Notes: a model not told the origin generated them from the letters alone. DNA of 64,000 nucleotides from Conexibacter woesei DSM 14684 (GCF_000025265.1 NC_013739.1:2418001-2482000), one strand, 5' to 3'; positions 51,993 through 60,466 are shown, counted from the stretch's first letter. Numbers and translations: made by a program.

Positions 51993-52936
51993 CGGCCGTG
52001 CTCGCACCCGCCCTCGATCGTCTGCCCGCCGGCCTCGACGACGACGAGTTGATGTTCCTGGAAGTCGTCGAGCGGCTCGCGGCCGACGAGGTCGCCCCGC
52101 AGGCGGAGGCGATCGACGCCGAGGGGATGGTTCCCGGCGATCTGCGCGAGCTGCTGCTGTCGCTGCGGCTGCACGCCGTCGGCGTTCCCGAGTCCGCCGG
52201 CGGCGAGGGCGGCCGCCCGCTCGTCGGGCTGCTCGCCGTCGAGACGCTCGCCCGCGCCAGCGCCACCGTCGCGCTCGGCGTCGGCGCCGGCCAGGCGGCG
52301 GCGCACGCGGCTGGCGCGAGCGGCGCGGCTGGCGCGAGCGGGGCGGCTGGCGCGAGCGGGGCGGCTGGCGCGAGCGGGGCGGCTGGCGCGAGCGGCGCGG
52401 CTGGCGCTGACACCCACGACTGGACGCCTGCCGCCGCGCGCCGGACCGGCCTGCGCGGTGCGCCCGCGTTCGCGCTCGCCGCTCCGGCCGACGGCCCGGG
52501 GCGCGCGCACTGGCCGCTGGCGCTCGGCGCGGCTGCCGCCGGGGTCGGCCAGGCCGCGGTCGCGTCCGCACGCGACTACCTGCTCGAACGCCGCCAGTTC
52601 GGCCGGCCGCTGGCGGAGTTCGGCGCGCTGCGCCGCATGCTCGCGGAGATGAGCGCCGCGGTCGCGTCGGCCGCGGCGCTCGTGCACGCGTGCGCGGCGC
52701 AGCCGGCGCCGAGCGTCGCCGCCGCGACCCGCGCGGCGCGCGCCGCCGCCCGCGCCGCCTGCGCCGCGTCCGACGACGCGATTCAATTGCACGGCGGCTA
52801 CGGCTACACGACCGAGTATCCCGTCGAGCGCCTGCTGCGCGACGCCGTCTCGCTGCGCGCGCTCGCGGGCGGCCGTGCCGGCGAGCCGGTCGCGACCGCG
52901 CTGCTCGGCGCGCCGGCCCGGGAGGCGGTCGCATGA
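51989..52936 (+). CDS. Degenerate acyl-CoA dehydrogenase lacking the middle domain, with tandem repeat
   Basis: 315 residues, about 70 short of the family. The N-terminal helical domain (LMFLEVVERLAADEVAPQAE) is followed at about 107-140 by AAGASG units in place of the usual FAD-contacting beta domain. The C-terminal helical domain is retained (SARDYLLERRQFGRPLAEF; AIQLHGGYGYTTEYPVERLL). The frame is intact and keeps its 4-bp overlaps, so it is translated. Without the beta domain normal FAD and substrate binding is unlikely. It may be a decayed enzyme, or a non-catalytic partner. Confidence 0.75.
   Translation: MTAVLAPALDRLPAGLDDDELMFLEVVERLAADEVAPQAEAIDAEGMVPGDLRELLLSLRLHAVGVPESAGGEGGRPLVGLLAVETLARASATVALGVGAGQAAAHAAGASGAAGASGAAGASGAAGASGAAGASGAAGADTHDWTPAAARRTGLRGAPAFALAAPADGPGRAHWPLALGAAAAGVGQAAVASARDYLLERRQFGRPLAEFGALRRMLAEMSAAVASAAALVHACAAQPAPSVAAATRAARAAARAACAASDDAIQLHGGYGYTTEYPVERLLRDAVSLRALAGGRAGEPVATALLGAPAREAVA
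52309..52407 (+). repeat. 18-bp tandem repeat inside the acyl-CoA dehydrogenase-like gene
   Basis: Five copies of GGCTGGCGCGAGCGGGGC (the first and last with C for G at position 16) plus a half copy, in frame, coding for AGASGA-type units. Copy-to-copy identity is near perfect, which means recent expansion by slippage. Copy number is likely to vary between strains. Confidence 0.95.
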
Positions 52937-54636
52937 GCGTGCGCCCGACAGACGCGAGCCCGCGCGGCAGCGCGCCGGCACCGCGCCCCGCGCAAGCGAG
53001 CGCGCTCGGCGCGCCGCAGCCGCAGCCGCCGAGGCCGCAGACGAGCGCGGCCGACTCCGAGCCGCGCCCCCTCCACGCCTCCGCGCTCGACGCAGCCGCC
53101 CGTCACCCCGAGCGCGTCGCGGCGATCAGCGTCGACGGTCGCAGCGGCGAGGTTCGTGGGCGGATCACCTACCGCGAACTGGCGGAGGCGAGCGCGCGCG
53201 TCGCGGGCGGACTGCGCGAGCTGGGGGTCGGGCGTGGCGACGTCGTCTCGGCGATCGTCCCCAACCGGCTGGAGTTCTCGGTCCTCGTGCTCGCGATCTC
53301 GCGCCTCGGCGCGGTCTTCTCCGGCCTCCCGACCGCGATCGGCCGCGCGCGCGGCGAGGCGACCGTGACGCGCTCGGGCGCGCGCGTGCTCGTCGCCGCG
53401 CCCGGTGAGCCGCTCGCGCTCGCCCTCGCACTCCGCGACGTCTGTCCGCGGCTGGAGCACGTCGTCGCGCTCGACGGCGCGGACGCGCAAGGCGCGCTCC
53501 CGTACGAGCTGCTGGCCGCCGCCGCGCCGCTGACCGGCGAGGAGCCGGTCGACGCGCACGCACTCGCGCACATCGGCTTCACCTCCGGCACGACCGGTGA
53601 GCCGAAGGGCGTCATGAACACGCACGCGACGCTCGGTGCCGTCTGCCGCGCCTGGGTCGAGCATGTCGGCGGCGACGAGACGTTCGGCGACCCGGCCGTC
53701 AACCTCGTCGCCTCGCCGGTCGGGCACCACACCGGCTTCCTGTGGGGCGCGCTGCTGAGCGCCCGGCTCGCGGCCACGGCCGTCTACCTCGACCGCTGGA
53801 TCCCGGCGGTCGCCGCCGAGACGATCGCGCGGCTCGGCGTCACGACGATGCACGGCGCGCCGACGTTCCTGCAGGACCTCGTTCGCGTCGAGCGATTCGA
53901 CGCCGCACGCGCACGGTCGCTGCGAATCGTCACGCTCGCCGGTGCGCCGATCCCGCGCGAGCTGGTGCCGGCCGCCGCCGCGCGGCTCGACGCGGCGATC
54001 GTCCCGGCGTGGGGGATGACCGAGTACGGCATCGCGATCTCGGCGTCGCCGGCGATGCGGAAGGCGCGGCTGGAGGCGGGCGACGGCGTCCCGGTCGGCG
54101 CGGCGCAGGCGCGCGTCACGCGCGACGGCGCGCCCGTTGCGACCGGCGAGGTCGGCGCGCTGGAGATCCGCGGGCCGGGGCTGTTCACCGGCTATCACGA
54201 GCGCGAGGACGCGACGCGCGAGGCGTTCGACGCCGACGGCTGGTTCGCGACCGGCGACCTCGCGTCGATCGCGGACGACGGCGTCGTGGCGCTCCAGGGC
54301 CGCACGAAGGACATCATCGTCCGCGGCGGCGAGAACGTGCCCGTCGCGGAGGTCGAGTCGACGCTCTTCCGTCATCCCGACGTCGTCGAGGCGGCCGTCG
54401 TCGCGGTGCCGGACGAGCGGCTTGGCGAGCGCGCGCTCGCGGTCGTCGCCGTCGTGCCCGGCCGGCGCCCGCCGAGCCTCGCCGAGCTGGTCGACTTCTG
54501 CCTCGCGCAGGGGCTCTCCAAGCACTACCTGCCGGAGTACGTCGCGCACGTCGAGGCGCTGCCGAAGACGGGCAGCGGCAAGGTGCTGAAGACCGAGCTG
54601 CGCGACCGCTACCAGGGGGTCCCCGATGGCCGCTGA
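52933..54636 (+). CDS. AMP-dependent acyl-CoA ligase (AliA-like)
   Basis: 567 residues. ATP-binding TSGTTGEPKGVMNTH begins at 217, adenylation motifs WGMTEYG and GWFATGDLA follow, and the C-terminal catalytic lysine lies in TGSGKVLKTEL. A Pro/Ala-rich tail of about 47 residues at the N-terminus is not part of the fold. It activates a carboxylic acid with ATP and CoA. In this operon it is the natural entry enzyme, by analogy with AliA (cyclohexanecarboxylate-CoA ligase). The exact acid cannot be read from sequence. Confidence 0.88.
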   Translation: MSVRPTDASPRGSAPAPRPAQASALGAPQPQPPRPQTSAADSEPRPLHASALDAAARHPERVAAISVDGRSGEVRGRITYRELAEASARVAGGLRELGVGRGDVVSAIVPNRLEFSVLVLAISRLGAVFSGLPTAIGRARGEATVTRSGARVLVAAPGEPLALALALRDVCPRLEHVVALDGADAQGALPYELLAAAAPLTGEEPVDAHALAHIGFTSGTTGEPKGVMNTHATLGAVCRAWVEHVGGDETFGDPAVNLVASPVGHHTGFLWGALLSARLAATAVYLDRWIPAVAAETIARLGVTTMHGAPTFLQDLVRVERFDAARARSLRIVTLAGAPIPRELVPAAAARLDAAIVPAWGMTEYGIAISASPAMRKARLEAGDGVPVGAAQARVTRDGAPVATGEVGALEIRGPGLFTGYHEREDATREAFDADGWFATGDLASIADDGVVALQGRTKDIIVRGGENVPVAEVESTLFRHPDVVEAAVVAVPDERLGERALAVVAVVPGRRPPSLAELVDFCLAQGLSKHYLPEYVAHVEALPKTGSGKVLKTELRDRYQGVPDGR

Positions 54637-55831
54637 GCCGCGCCATCCGCTGGAGGGGATCCGCGTGATCGACGCGTCCGGCTCGTACGCCGGCCCGACG
54701 GCGGCGATGTACCTCGGCGACCTCGGCGCCGACGTGATCAAGGTCGAGCGGCCGCGCGCCGGCGACGACGCGCGCCACTGGGGGCCGCCGTTCGTGGGTG
54801 AGGACTCGGCCTGGTTCCTGTCCGCGAACCGCAACAAGCGCAGCGCGTCGATCGACCTCTCGACGGGCGACGGCGTCGAGCTGCTGCTGCGCCTGCTCGA
54901 CGGCGCCGACGTCTTCGTCGAGAACCTCAACCCCGGCAAGCTGGAGAGCAAGGGCCTCGACCCGGAGACCGTGCGAGCGCGCTGCCCGCGGCTCGTCTAC
55001 TGCGCGCTGTCGGGCTTCGGGCTCGACGGGCCCGATCGCGACCAGCCGGGATACGACCTGATCGCGCAGGCGCGCTCGGGCCTGATGAGCGTCACGGGCG
55101 CCCGCGGCGGCACGCCGCAACGCGTCAGCACGGCACTGTCGGACATCGTCGCGGGGATGGTCGCGACGATCGCGATCCAAGCCGCGCTGCTGCGGCGCGA
55201 GCGCACGGGGGACGGCGAGCTGGTCGACGTCTCGCTGCTGGACGCCGACCTCGCGCTGATGGCGCCGCGGATCGCGAGCCACCTCGCGGGCGAGCCGGAG
55301 CCGCAGCCGAGCGGCGGCACCGACTCGGTGCTCGCGATCTACCAGCCGTTCGAGACGGCCGACGACACGATCGTGCTCGCGGTCGGCAACGACCGCATGT
55401 GGCAGCGCTGCTGCGACGTGCTCGACCTGCCCGAGCTGGCCGGCGACGCAGGCCTGGCCACGAACGCCGGGCGACGCGCGCGCCGCGCCGAGGTCGTCGC
55501 GCGCGTCGCCGAGCGTCTTGCGACGCGACCGGCCGCCGACTGGCTGGAGCGCTTCGCGCAGGCCGGGGTGCCGTGCCAACCGGTCCGCCGCCTCGGCGCC
55601 GTGCTGGAGGACCCGCAGGTGCGAGCCCGCGCGGTCGTCGGCGAGCTGGAAGGGCCGGACGGCCCGTACCGCGCCGTGCGCGCGCCGTGGCGGCTGGGCT
55701 CGGTCGGCCGCGGACGGGCGGACGCCGCGCCGCGCCTCGGCGCGGACACGGCCGACGTGCTGCGGGAGGCCGGCTGCACGCCGGCGGAGATCGACGAGCT
55801 GTTGGAACGAGGGATCGCATGGACGAGCTGA
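54626..55831 (+). CDS. Family III (CaiB/BaiF) CoA transferase
   Basis: 401 residues. IRVIDASGSYAGPTAAMYLGDLGADVIKVE is split between the typical opening strands; the catalytic aspartate is D173 in TALSDIVAGM. These enzymes move CoA between acyl groups. It gives a second, ATP-free way of activating the substrate or of recycling CoA from a product such as a dicarboxylic acyl-CoA. Overlaps the ligase by 11 bp and the hydratase by 13 bp. Confidence 0.92.
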   Translation: MAAEPRHPLEGIRVIDASGSYAGPTAAMYLGDLGADVIKVERPRAGDDARHWGPPFVGEDSAWFLSANRNKRSASIDLSTGDGVELLLRLLDGADVFVENLNPGKLESKGLDPETVRARCPRLVYCALSGFGLDGPDRDQPGYDLIAQARSGLMSVTGARGGTPQRVSTALSDIVAGMVATIAIQAALLRRERTGDGELVDVSLLDADLALMAPRIASHLAGEPEPQPSGGTDSVLAIYQPFETADDTIVLAVGNDRMWQRCCDVLDLPELAGDAGLATNAGRRARRAEVVARVAERLATRPAADWLERFAQAGVPCQPVRRLGAVLEDPQVRARAVVGELEGPDGPYRAVRAPWRLGSVGRGRADAAPRLGADTADVLREAGCTPAEIDELLERGIAWTS

Positions 55832-56661
55832 CGGTGCGCGACGACGGCCCGGTCCGTCATCTCACGATCGACCGCCCGCAGGCGCGCAACGCGCTCAACG
55901 CGGGCGTGCTCGCGGCGCTCGAAGCGCGGCTCGCGGAGGCCGCCGCCGACCCCGCCGTGCGCGTGCTCGTGCTCGCGGGCGGCGGCGAGCGTGCCTTCTG
56001 CGCCGGCGCCGACCTCGACGAGCTGCGCGACCTCTCGGGCGTCGCCGCGCACGAGCGGCTCGCGCTCGGGCAGCGCGTGATGCGCACGCTGGAGCGCCTG
56101 CCGATCCCCTCGATCGCGGCCGTGCGCGGCTGGGCGCTCGGCGGCGGCTTCGAGCTGGCGCTGTCGTGCTCGCTGATCGTCGCCGCGCGCTCCGCGCGCT
56201 TCGGCCTGCCGGAGGCGGGGCTCGGCCTGATGCCCGGCTACGGCGGGACGCAGCGGCTCGTGCGCGCGATCGGCCGCCAGGCGGCACTCGCCGTGATGCT
56301 CGCCGACGAGCGGCTCGACGCCGCCCGCGCGTGGGAGCTGGGGCTGCTCGCCTGCGCTCCGGCCGAGGACGCGCAGCTCGACGCGCGCGCCGGTGAGCTG
56401 GCGCAGCAGCTTGCCGCCAAGAGCCCGTCCGCGCTCGCGCTCGTGCTGGAGGCGGTCGACGCGGCGAGTCCGGCCGCCGCGACGGGGTTGCGCCACGAGG
56501 CCGCGCTCGCCGCGCTCGCGGTCAACTCGCCGGACGCCGCGGAGGGCGTCGCCGCATTCCTCGCCAAGCGCGCGCCGGCGTTCGCCGCGCGCGCCGCCTC
56601 CGGTCCGCCCGCCGCCGGCCCGCCCGCCGGCCGCGCCGCCGCGCGGGAGGCTCGCGCATGA
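55819..56661 (+). CDS. Enoyl-CoA hydratase (BadK-like)
   Basis: 280 residues. Both catalytic glutamates are present: E112 (LGGGFELALS) and E132 (GLPEAGLGLMPGYGG), so it is a true hydratase, unlike the MenB/BadI-like gene upstream. It would add water to an enoyl- or cyclohexenoyl-CoA. The C-terminus ends in an Ala/Pro/Gly-rich tail. 4-bp overlap with the following acyl-CoA dehydrogenase. Confidence 0.9.
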   Translation: MDELTVRDDGPVRHLTIDRPQARNALNAGVLAALEARLAEAAADPAVRVLVLAGGGERAFCAGADLDELRDLSGVAAHERLALGQRVMRTLERLPIPSIAAVRGWALGGGFELALSCSLIVAARSARFGLPEAGLGLMPGYGGTQRLVRAIGRQAALAVMLADERLDAARAWELGLLACAPAEDAQLDARAGELAQQLAAKSPSALALVLEAVDAASPAAATGLRHEAALAALAVNSPDAAEGVAAFLAKRAPAFAARAASGPPAAGPPAGRAAAREARA

Positions 56662-57833
56662 GCGCGCTCGCCGACGTGCTGCTCGGCGCGCCCGAGCTGG
56701 AGCTGCGCGAGCGGGTCCGCGCGGTCGCACGCGCGGACGTCGCGCCGCGTGCCGCCGACGTTGACCGCGACGCGCGCTTCCCGCACGAGAGCTACCAGGC
56801 GCTCGCGCGCGCCGGGCTCGCCGGCCTGCTCGTCCCGCCCGCGCTGGGCGGGAGCGGCGGATCGGTGCTCGGCTACGTCGTCGCGATGGAGGAGATCGCC
56901 GCCGCCTGCCCGGCGACGGCGACGGTCTACATGACGCAGATGCACGCCGCGAACCCGATCCTGATGGCCGGCAGCGACGAGCAGCGGCGCCGCTGGCTGC
57001 CGCTCCTCTGCGACGGCAGCGCCTACGGGTCGCTCGCCGTCAGCGAGCCGGAGGCCGGCTCCGACGTCGCCGCGCTGCGCACGTTCGCGCGCCGCGACGG
57101 GGAGGACGGCTACGTGCTCGACGGCGCCAAGACGTTCATCACGACCGGCGACCGCGCGGACGTCGTCGTGCTGTTCGCGACCGTCGACCGCACGGCCGGC
57201 CGCGACGGCATCACCGCGTTCCTGATCGAGCGCGGCACGCCCGGCCTCGTCGCCGGCCCGGCGATGCACAAGCTCGGCATGCGCGGCTCCTCGACCGTCG
57301 AGCTGTTCCTCGACGGCGTGCGGGCGCCCGTCGCTGCCCGCCTCGGCTCCGAGCGCGGCGGCTGGGCGCTCAGCATGCGCTCGGTCGTCAAGTCGCGTCT
57401 GAGCGCGGCGGCGCAGGGCGTCGGCATCGCGCGCGGCGCCTACGAGCACGCGCGCACGTGGGCGCACGAGCGCGGCCTGCTGCGCGGCTCGCGCGGCGTC
57501 GCGCAGGACGCGCAGTTCGCGCTCGCCGAGGCGGACGCGCGGATCGCCGCGATGCGCGCGCTGCTGCAGCAGACGGCCGCGCTCGTCGACCGCGCGGACG
57601 GCGCCGAGCCGGTCGCGCAGGTGTCGGCGGCGAAGCTCGTCTGCACCGACGGCGCGATGGCGATCTGCGACGAGCTGGTCGACCTGCTCGGGCCTGACGG
57701 CGACGACGAGCGCCACGGCGTCGAGCGCTACCTGCGCGACGCGAAGGTGACGCAGATCTACGACGGCACGAACCAGATCCAGCGGCTGCTGATCGCGCGC
57801 GACGTGCGCGCCGACGCGGAGGCCGCCGCATGA
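56658..57833 (+). CDS. Acyl-CoA dehydrogenase (AliB-like) with Asp in the usual catalytic Glu position
   Basis: 391 residues, full length with all three domains: N-terminal helices, beta domain with SLAVSEPEAGSDVAALRT and KTFITTGDRAD, and C-terminal helices. The terminal motif reads TQIYDGTNQIQR, with D369 where medium-chain acyl-CoA dehydrogenases have the catalytic Glu (QIYEGT). It introduces a double bond with FAD. This is the intact acyl-CoA dehydrogenase of the operon, the other being degenerate. By position it fits AliB (cyclohexanecarboxyl-CoA dehydrogenase). Confidence 0.9.
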   Translation: MSALADVLLGAPELELRERVRAVARADVAPRAADVDRDARFPHESYQALARAGLAGLLVPPALGGSGGSVLGYVVAMEEIAAACPATATVYMTQMHAANPILMAGSDEQRRRWLPLLCDGSAYGSLAVSEPEAGSDVAALRTFARRDGEDGYVLDGAKTFITTGDRADVVVLFATVDRTAGRDGITAFLIERGTPGLVAGPAMHKLGMRGSSTVELFLDGVRAPVAARLGSERGGWALSMRSVVKSRLSAAAQGVGIARGAYEHARTWAHERGLLRGSRGVAQDAQFALAEADARIAAMRALLQQTAALVDRADGAEPVAQVSAAKLVCTDGAMAICDELVDLLGPDGDDERHGVERYLRDAKVTQIYDGTNQIQRLLIARDVRADAEAAA

Positions 57834-58585
57834 GCCTCGCCGGACGCGTCGCGATCGTCACCGGCGCGAGCCGCGGCATCGGTCGCGGCGTCGCCGAACG
57901 GCTCGCCGCCGCGGGCGCCGACCTCGCGCTCGCCGGACGCAGCGCCGAGGCGCTGGAGCAGGCCGCGCGCGAGCTGCGCGCGGTGCACGGCGTGCGGGCG
58001 CTGGCGATCCCGGCCGACGTCACGAGCGAGACGTCCGTCGAGGCACTCGTCGCACGTACGCTGGAGCAGCTCGGCGGCCTGCACGTGCTCGTCAACAACT
58101 CGGGGATCGCGGTCGAGGGACCGTTCCTCGACCAGTCGCTGGACGACTTCGACCGCGTGCTCGCGACAAACCTGCGCGGCGTCGCGCTCTGCTGCCGCGC
58201 GGCCGGCCGCCATCTCGTCGCGCAGGGGGAGGGGAAGGTCGTCACGATCGCCTCGAACCTCGGGCTCGCGGCGACTCCGGGCCTCGCCGCCTACTCGGCG
58301 TCGAAGGGCGCGGTGCTGGCGCTCACGCGCGTCCTCGCGATCGAGTGGGCGCGTCACAACGTCCAGGTCAACGCGATCGCGCCCGGGTACGTCGAGACGG
58401 AGATCAACGCCGCCGCGCGCGCCGACGAACGCGTCTACGAGGGGATCGTCCGCCGTATCCCCGCGCGCCGCTTCGGCCGCCCGCAGGAGGTCGGCGACCT
58501 CGCCGTCCTGCTCGCGGGCTCGGGCTCGGACTTCATCACCGGCGAGACGATCGTCGTCGACGGCGGCCAGCTCGCGCGCGCCTGA
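57830..58585 (+). CDS. Short-chain dehydrogenase (BadH-like)
   Basis: 251 residues. TGASRGIG at 12-19, NNSG, IASN, and the YxxxK pair in AAYSASKGA are present; FITGETIVVDGG is the standard end. As last gene of the acyl-CoA operon, with 4-bp overlap to the dehydrogenase, it would fit BadH, which oxidises 2-hydroxycyclohexanecarboxyl-CoA to the 2-keto compound that BadI opens. Otherwise a generic 3-ketoacyl-CoA reductase-like SDR. Confidence 0.88.
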   Translation: MSLAGRVAIVTGASRGIGRGVAERLAAAGADLALAGRSAEALEQAARELRAVHGVRALAIPADVTSETSVEALVARTLEQLGGLHVLVNNSGIAVEGPFLDQSLDDFDRVLATNLRGVALCCRAAGRHLVAQGEGKVVTIASNLGLAATPGLAAYSASKGAVLALTRVLAIEWARHNVQVNAIAPGYVETEINAAARADERVYEGIVRRIPARRFGRPQEVGDLAVLLAGSGSDFITGETIVVDGGQLARA

Positions 58586-58668
58586 CGCGGCCCGAGCGAA
58601 CATCGGTGAGGATGAGCATCCTCGACGCGGTCGAGCCCATCCGAACAGCGATCGAAGGAGAGCGAGCG

Positions 58669-59100
58669 ATGCTGCCCAACCTCGACGACGCCGCGCGTGC
58701 CCGAGCCGAGACGCGGCTGCGTGACGAGCATGAGGTCTGGATCACGACGGTCCGGTCCGACGGCCAGCCGCAGTCGTCGCCGGTCGGCTTCCTGTGGGAC
58801 GGGCACAGCGTGTTGATCGTGAGTCAGCCCGGCAGCCGGAAGGTCCGCAACCTGCGCGAGAACCCCAGGGTCGCGTTGCACCTGGAGGTCGACCGAGCGG
58901 GCGACGGGGGCGACGGGGGCATCCTCACGCTCGAAGGGGTCGCCACCGTCGACCCCGATCCGATCGGTGAGCGCGAGGCTGCCGCCTACGCCGACAAGTA
59001 CGAGGAGGAGATGCGCTCGGCCGAGCTGACGCCCGAGGCGCTGTTCGCCGACTACTCCGCAGTGATCCGGGTGAGACCCACCCGCGTCCGCGCGTACTGA
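58669..59100 (+). CDS. Pyridoxamine 5'-phosphate oxidase-like, probably F420- or flavin-dependent protein
   Basis: 143 residues, split-barrel fold as in the Rv3369/TIGR03667 group. WITTVRSDGQPQSSPVGFLWDG is the typical opening strand pair, then SRKVRNLRENPRVALHLEV. ATG 58669 is chosen because GAAGGAG (58654-58660) lies 8 nt upstream and the protein then has the family's usual length; ATG 58612 is also in frame but has no ribosome site of similar quality. Probably an F420H2- or FMN-dependent reductase of unknown substrate. Confidence 0.8.
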   Translation: MLPNLDDAARARAETRLRDEHEVWITTVRSDGQPQSSPVGFLWDGHSVLIVSQPGSRKVRNLRENPRVALHLEVDRAGDGGDGGILTLEGVATVDPDPIGEREAAAYADKYEEEMRSAELTPEALFADYSAVIRVRPTRVRAY

Positions 59101-59160
59101 ACAGATGCCCGGGGAGCGGGCGATCCGGTCCGGTCCGTGAAGCCGATATCGTCGTCCGCC

Positions 59161-59205
59161 ATGCGTCAGTTCCTGCGCGAGCTGGCCGGCGAGGTCGACG
59201 AGTGA
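59161..59205 (+). CDS. Possible 14-codon leader peptide coupled to chrA
   Basis: ATG at 59161 opens a frame for 14 residues (MRQFLRELAGEVDE) whose TGA overlaps the GTG start of chrA (GTGA). A -10-like TATCGT (59147-59152) lies 8 nt before the ATG. This is the same layout as the leaderless genes at 29229 and 38565, so translation may begin on the leader peptide and pass to chrA. No good -35 was seen. Could be chance. Confidence 0.35.
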   Translation: MRQFLRELAGEVDE

Positions 59206-60362
59206 CCGGCGTCGAGCAGCGTGTCGGCCTGGCCACGATCGTGCGGGAGTGGGGGCGGATCGGCTGTCTCGGGTTCGGCGGGCCGCCGGTCCACATCGCG
59301 ATGCTGCGCGAGCTGTGCGTCGAGCGCAGGAGATGGATCGACGCGGAGACGTTCGAGGACGCGATCGCGGCGTGCAACCTGATGCCCGGACCGTCCTCGA
59401 CGCAGCTGGCGATCTTCTGCGCGCACCGCGTCGGCGGGCTCGCCGGCACGGTCGTCGGCGGGCTCGCGTTCATCGTCCCCGGCCTCGTCCTGATCCTCGC
59501 GCTCGCCGCGCTCTTCCTCGGCGGCCCTCCCGCCTGGGTGCAGGGCGCCGGGGCGGGCGCGGGCGCGGCCGTCGCCGCCGTCGCGGTCAGCGCGGGGGCA
59601 CAGCTCGTGCCGGCGAGCTACGCCCGCGCCCACCACGCCGCGCGCGTGCGCTGGATCATCTACGCGTTCGCGGGCGGCGCCGCGGCCGCGACGGTCGGCG
59701 CGTGGCTCGTGCTCGTGCTGATCGCCTGCGGCCTGCTCGAGGTCGCGCTCCGGCGCGGCGTGAGCGGAACCGCGGCGGCGGCGCTGCACGCCTGGCCGCT
59801 GGGGCTGCCCGTCCTCGCCGCGGTCACCACCGGCGGCGTCGGCGCGCTCTGCTGGACGGCGCTGAAGGTCGGCGCGCTCTCCTACGGCGGCGGGTTCGTG
59901 ATCATCCCGCTGATGCAGAGTGACGCGGTCGACGTCTACCACTGGATGACGAACGCCGAGTTCCTCAACGCCGTCGCGCTCGGCCAGGTCACGCCCGGAC
60001 CGGTCGTGCACACCGTCGCCGTCGTCGGCTACGCCGCCGCCGGGCTCGGCGGCGGCCTGCTCGCGGCGGCCGTCGCGTTCGCGCCGTCGTTCCTGATCGT
60101 CCTCATCGGCGGCGAGCGCTTCGAGCGCGTCCGCACCAACACGTTCGCGCGTGGCTTCCTCGACGGCGCCGGCCCGGCCGCGATCGGCGCGATCCTCGGC
60201 TCCGCGATCCCGCTCGCGCTCGCGCTCGCCCACCCCTGGCAGGCCGGCGTGCTCGCGCTCGCCGCGATCGGCCTCTTCGTCGCCCGGCGCGGCGTCGTCA
60301 CGGTCCTGCTCGGCGCCGGCGCGATCGGTGCCGTCGCCGTGCTGCTCGGCGCGCCGGTCTGA
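59202..60362 (+). CDS. chrA: Chromate transporter (CHR family, two-domain)
   Basis: 386 residues with two CHR domains in one chain. Domain 1 opens with IGCLGFGGPPVHIAML and has NLMPGPSSTQLAI; domain 2 has GALSYGGGFVIIPLMQ and VALGQVTPGPVVHTVAVVGY. The rest is hydrophobic membrane helices. CHR proteins export chromate, or in some cases import sulfate. GTG 59202 is the start; no ribosome site is obvious, and a tiny upstream frame overlaps it. No chrB-like regulator is present in the window. Confidence 0.93.
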   Translation: MTGVEQRVGLATIVREWGRIGCLGFGGPPVHIAMLRELCVERRRWIDAETFEDAIAACNLMPGPSSTQLAIFCAHRVGGLAGTVVGGLAFIVPGLVLILALAALFLGGPPAWVQGAGAGAGAAVAAVAVSAGAQLVPASYARAHHAARVRWIIYAFAGGAAAATVGAWLVLVLIACGLLEVALRRGVSGTAAAALHAWPLGLPVLAAVTTGGVGALCWTALKVGALSYGGGFVIIPLMQSDAVDVYHWMTNAEFLNAVALGQVTPGPVVHTVAVVGYAAAGLGGGLLAAAVAFAPSFLIVLIGGERFERVRTNTFARGFLDGAGPAAIGAILGSAIPLALALAHPWQAGVLALAAIGLFVARRGVVTVLLGAGAIGAVAVLLGAPV

Positions 60363-60430
60363 CCACGGCATCAGGCCGCCCCGACGTCCGCGCTCGACCT
60401 CAGGCCGTGGCGGCGCTCGCCGCCGCGTGC

Positions 60431-60459
60431 TTGACGCGACACCGGAGCAGGACTAGGAT
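60431..60459 (+). promoter_or_regulatory. Sigma-70-type promoter for the sugar-importer operon
   Basis: -35 TTGACG (60431-60436), 17-bp spacer and -10 TAGGAT (60454-60459). Expected start of transcription is about 60466, exactly where a 16-bp palindrome begins. A ribosome site AAGGAGGAG (60497-60505) follows before the GTG start. Confidence 0.75.
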
Positions 60460-60466
60460 CTGCCAA

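Noticed and set aside
58612-58668. Upstream start for the PPOX-like protein
   Set aside because: ATG 58612 is in frame but lacks a ribosome site; ATG 58669 has GAAGGAG at good spacing and gives the family length.
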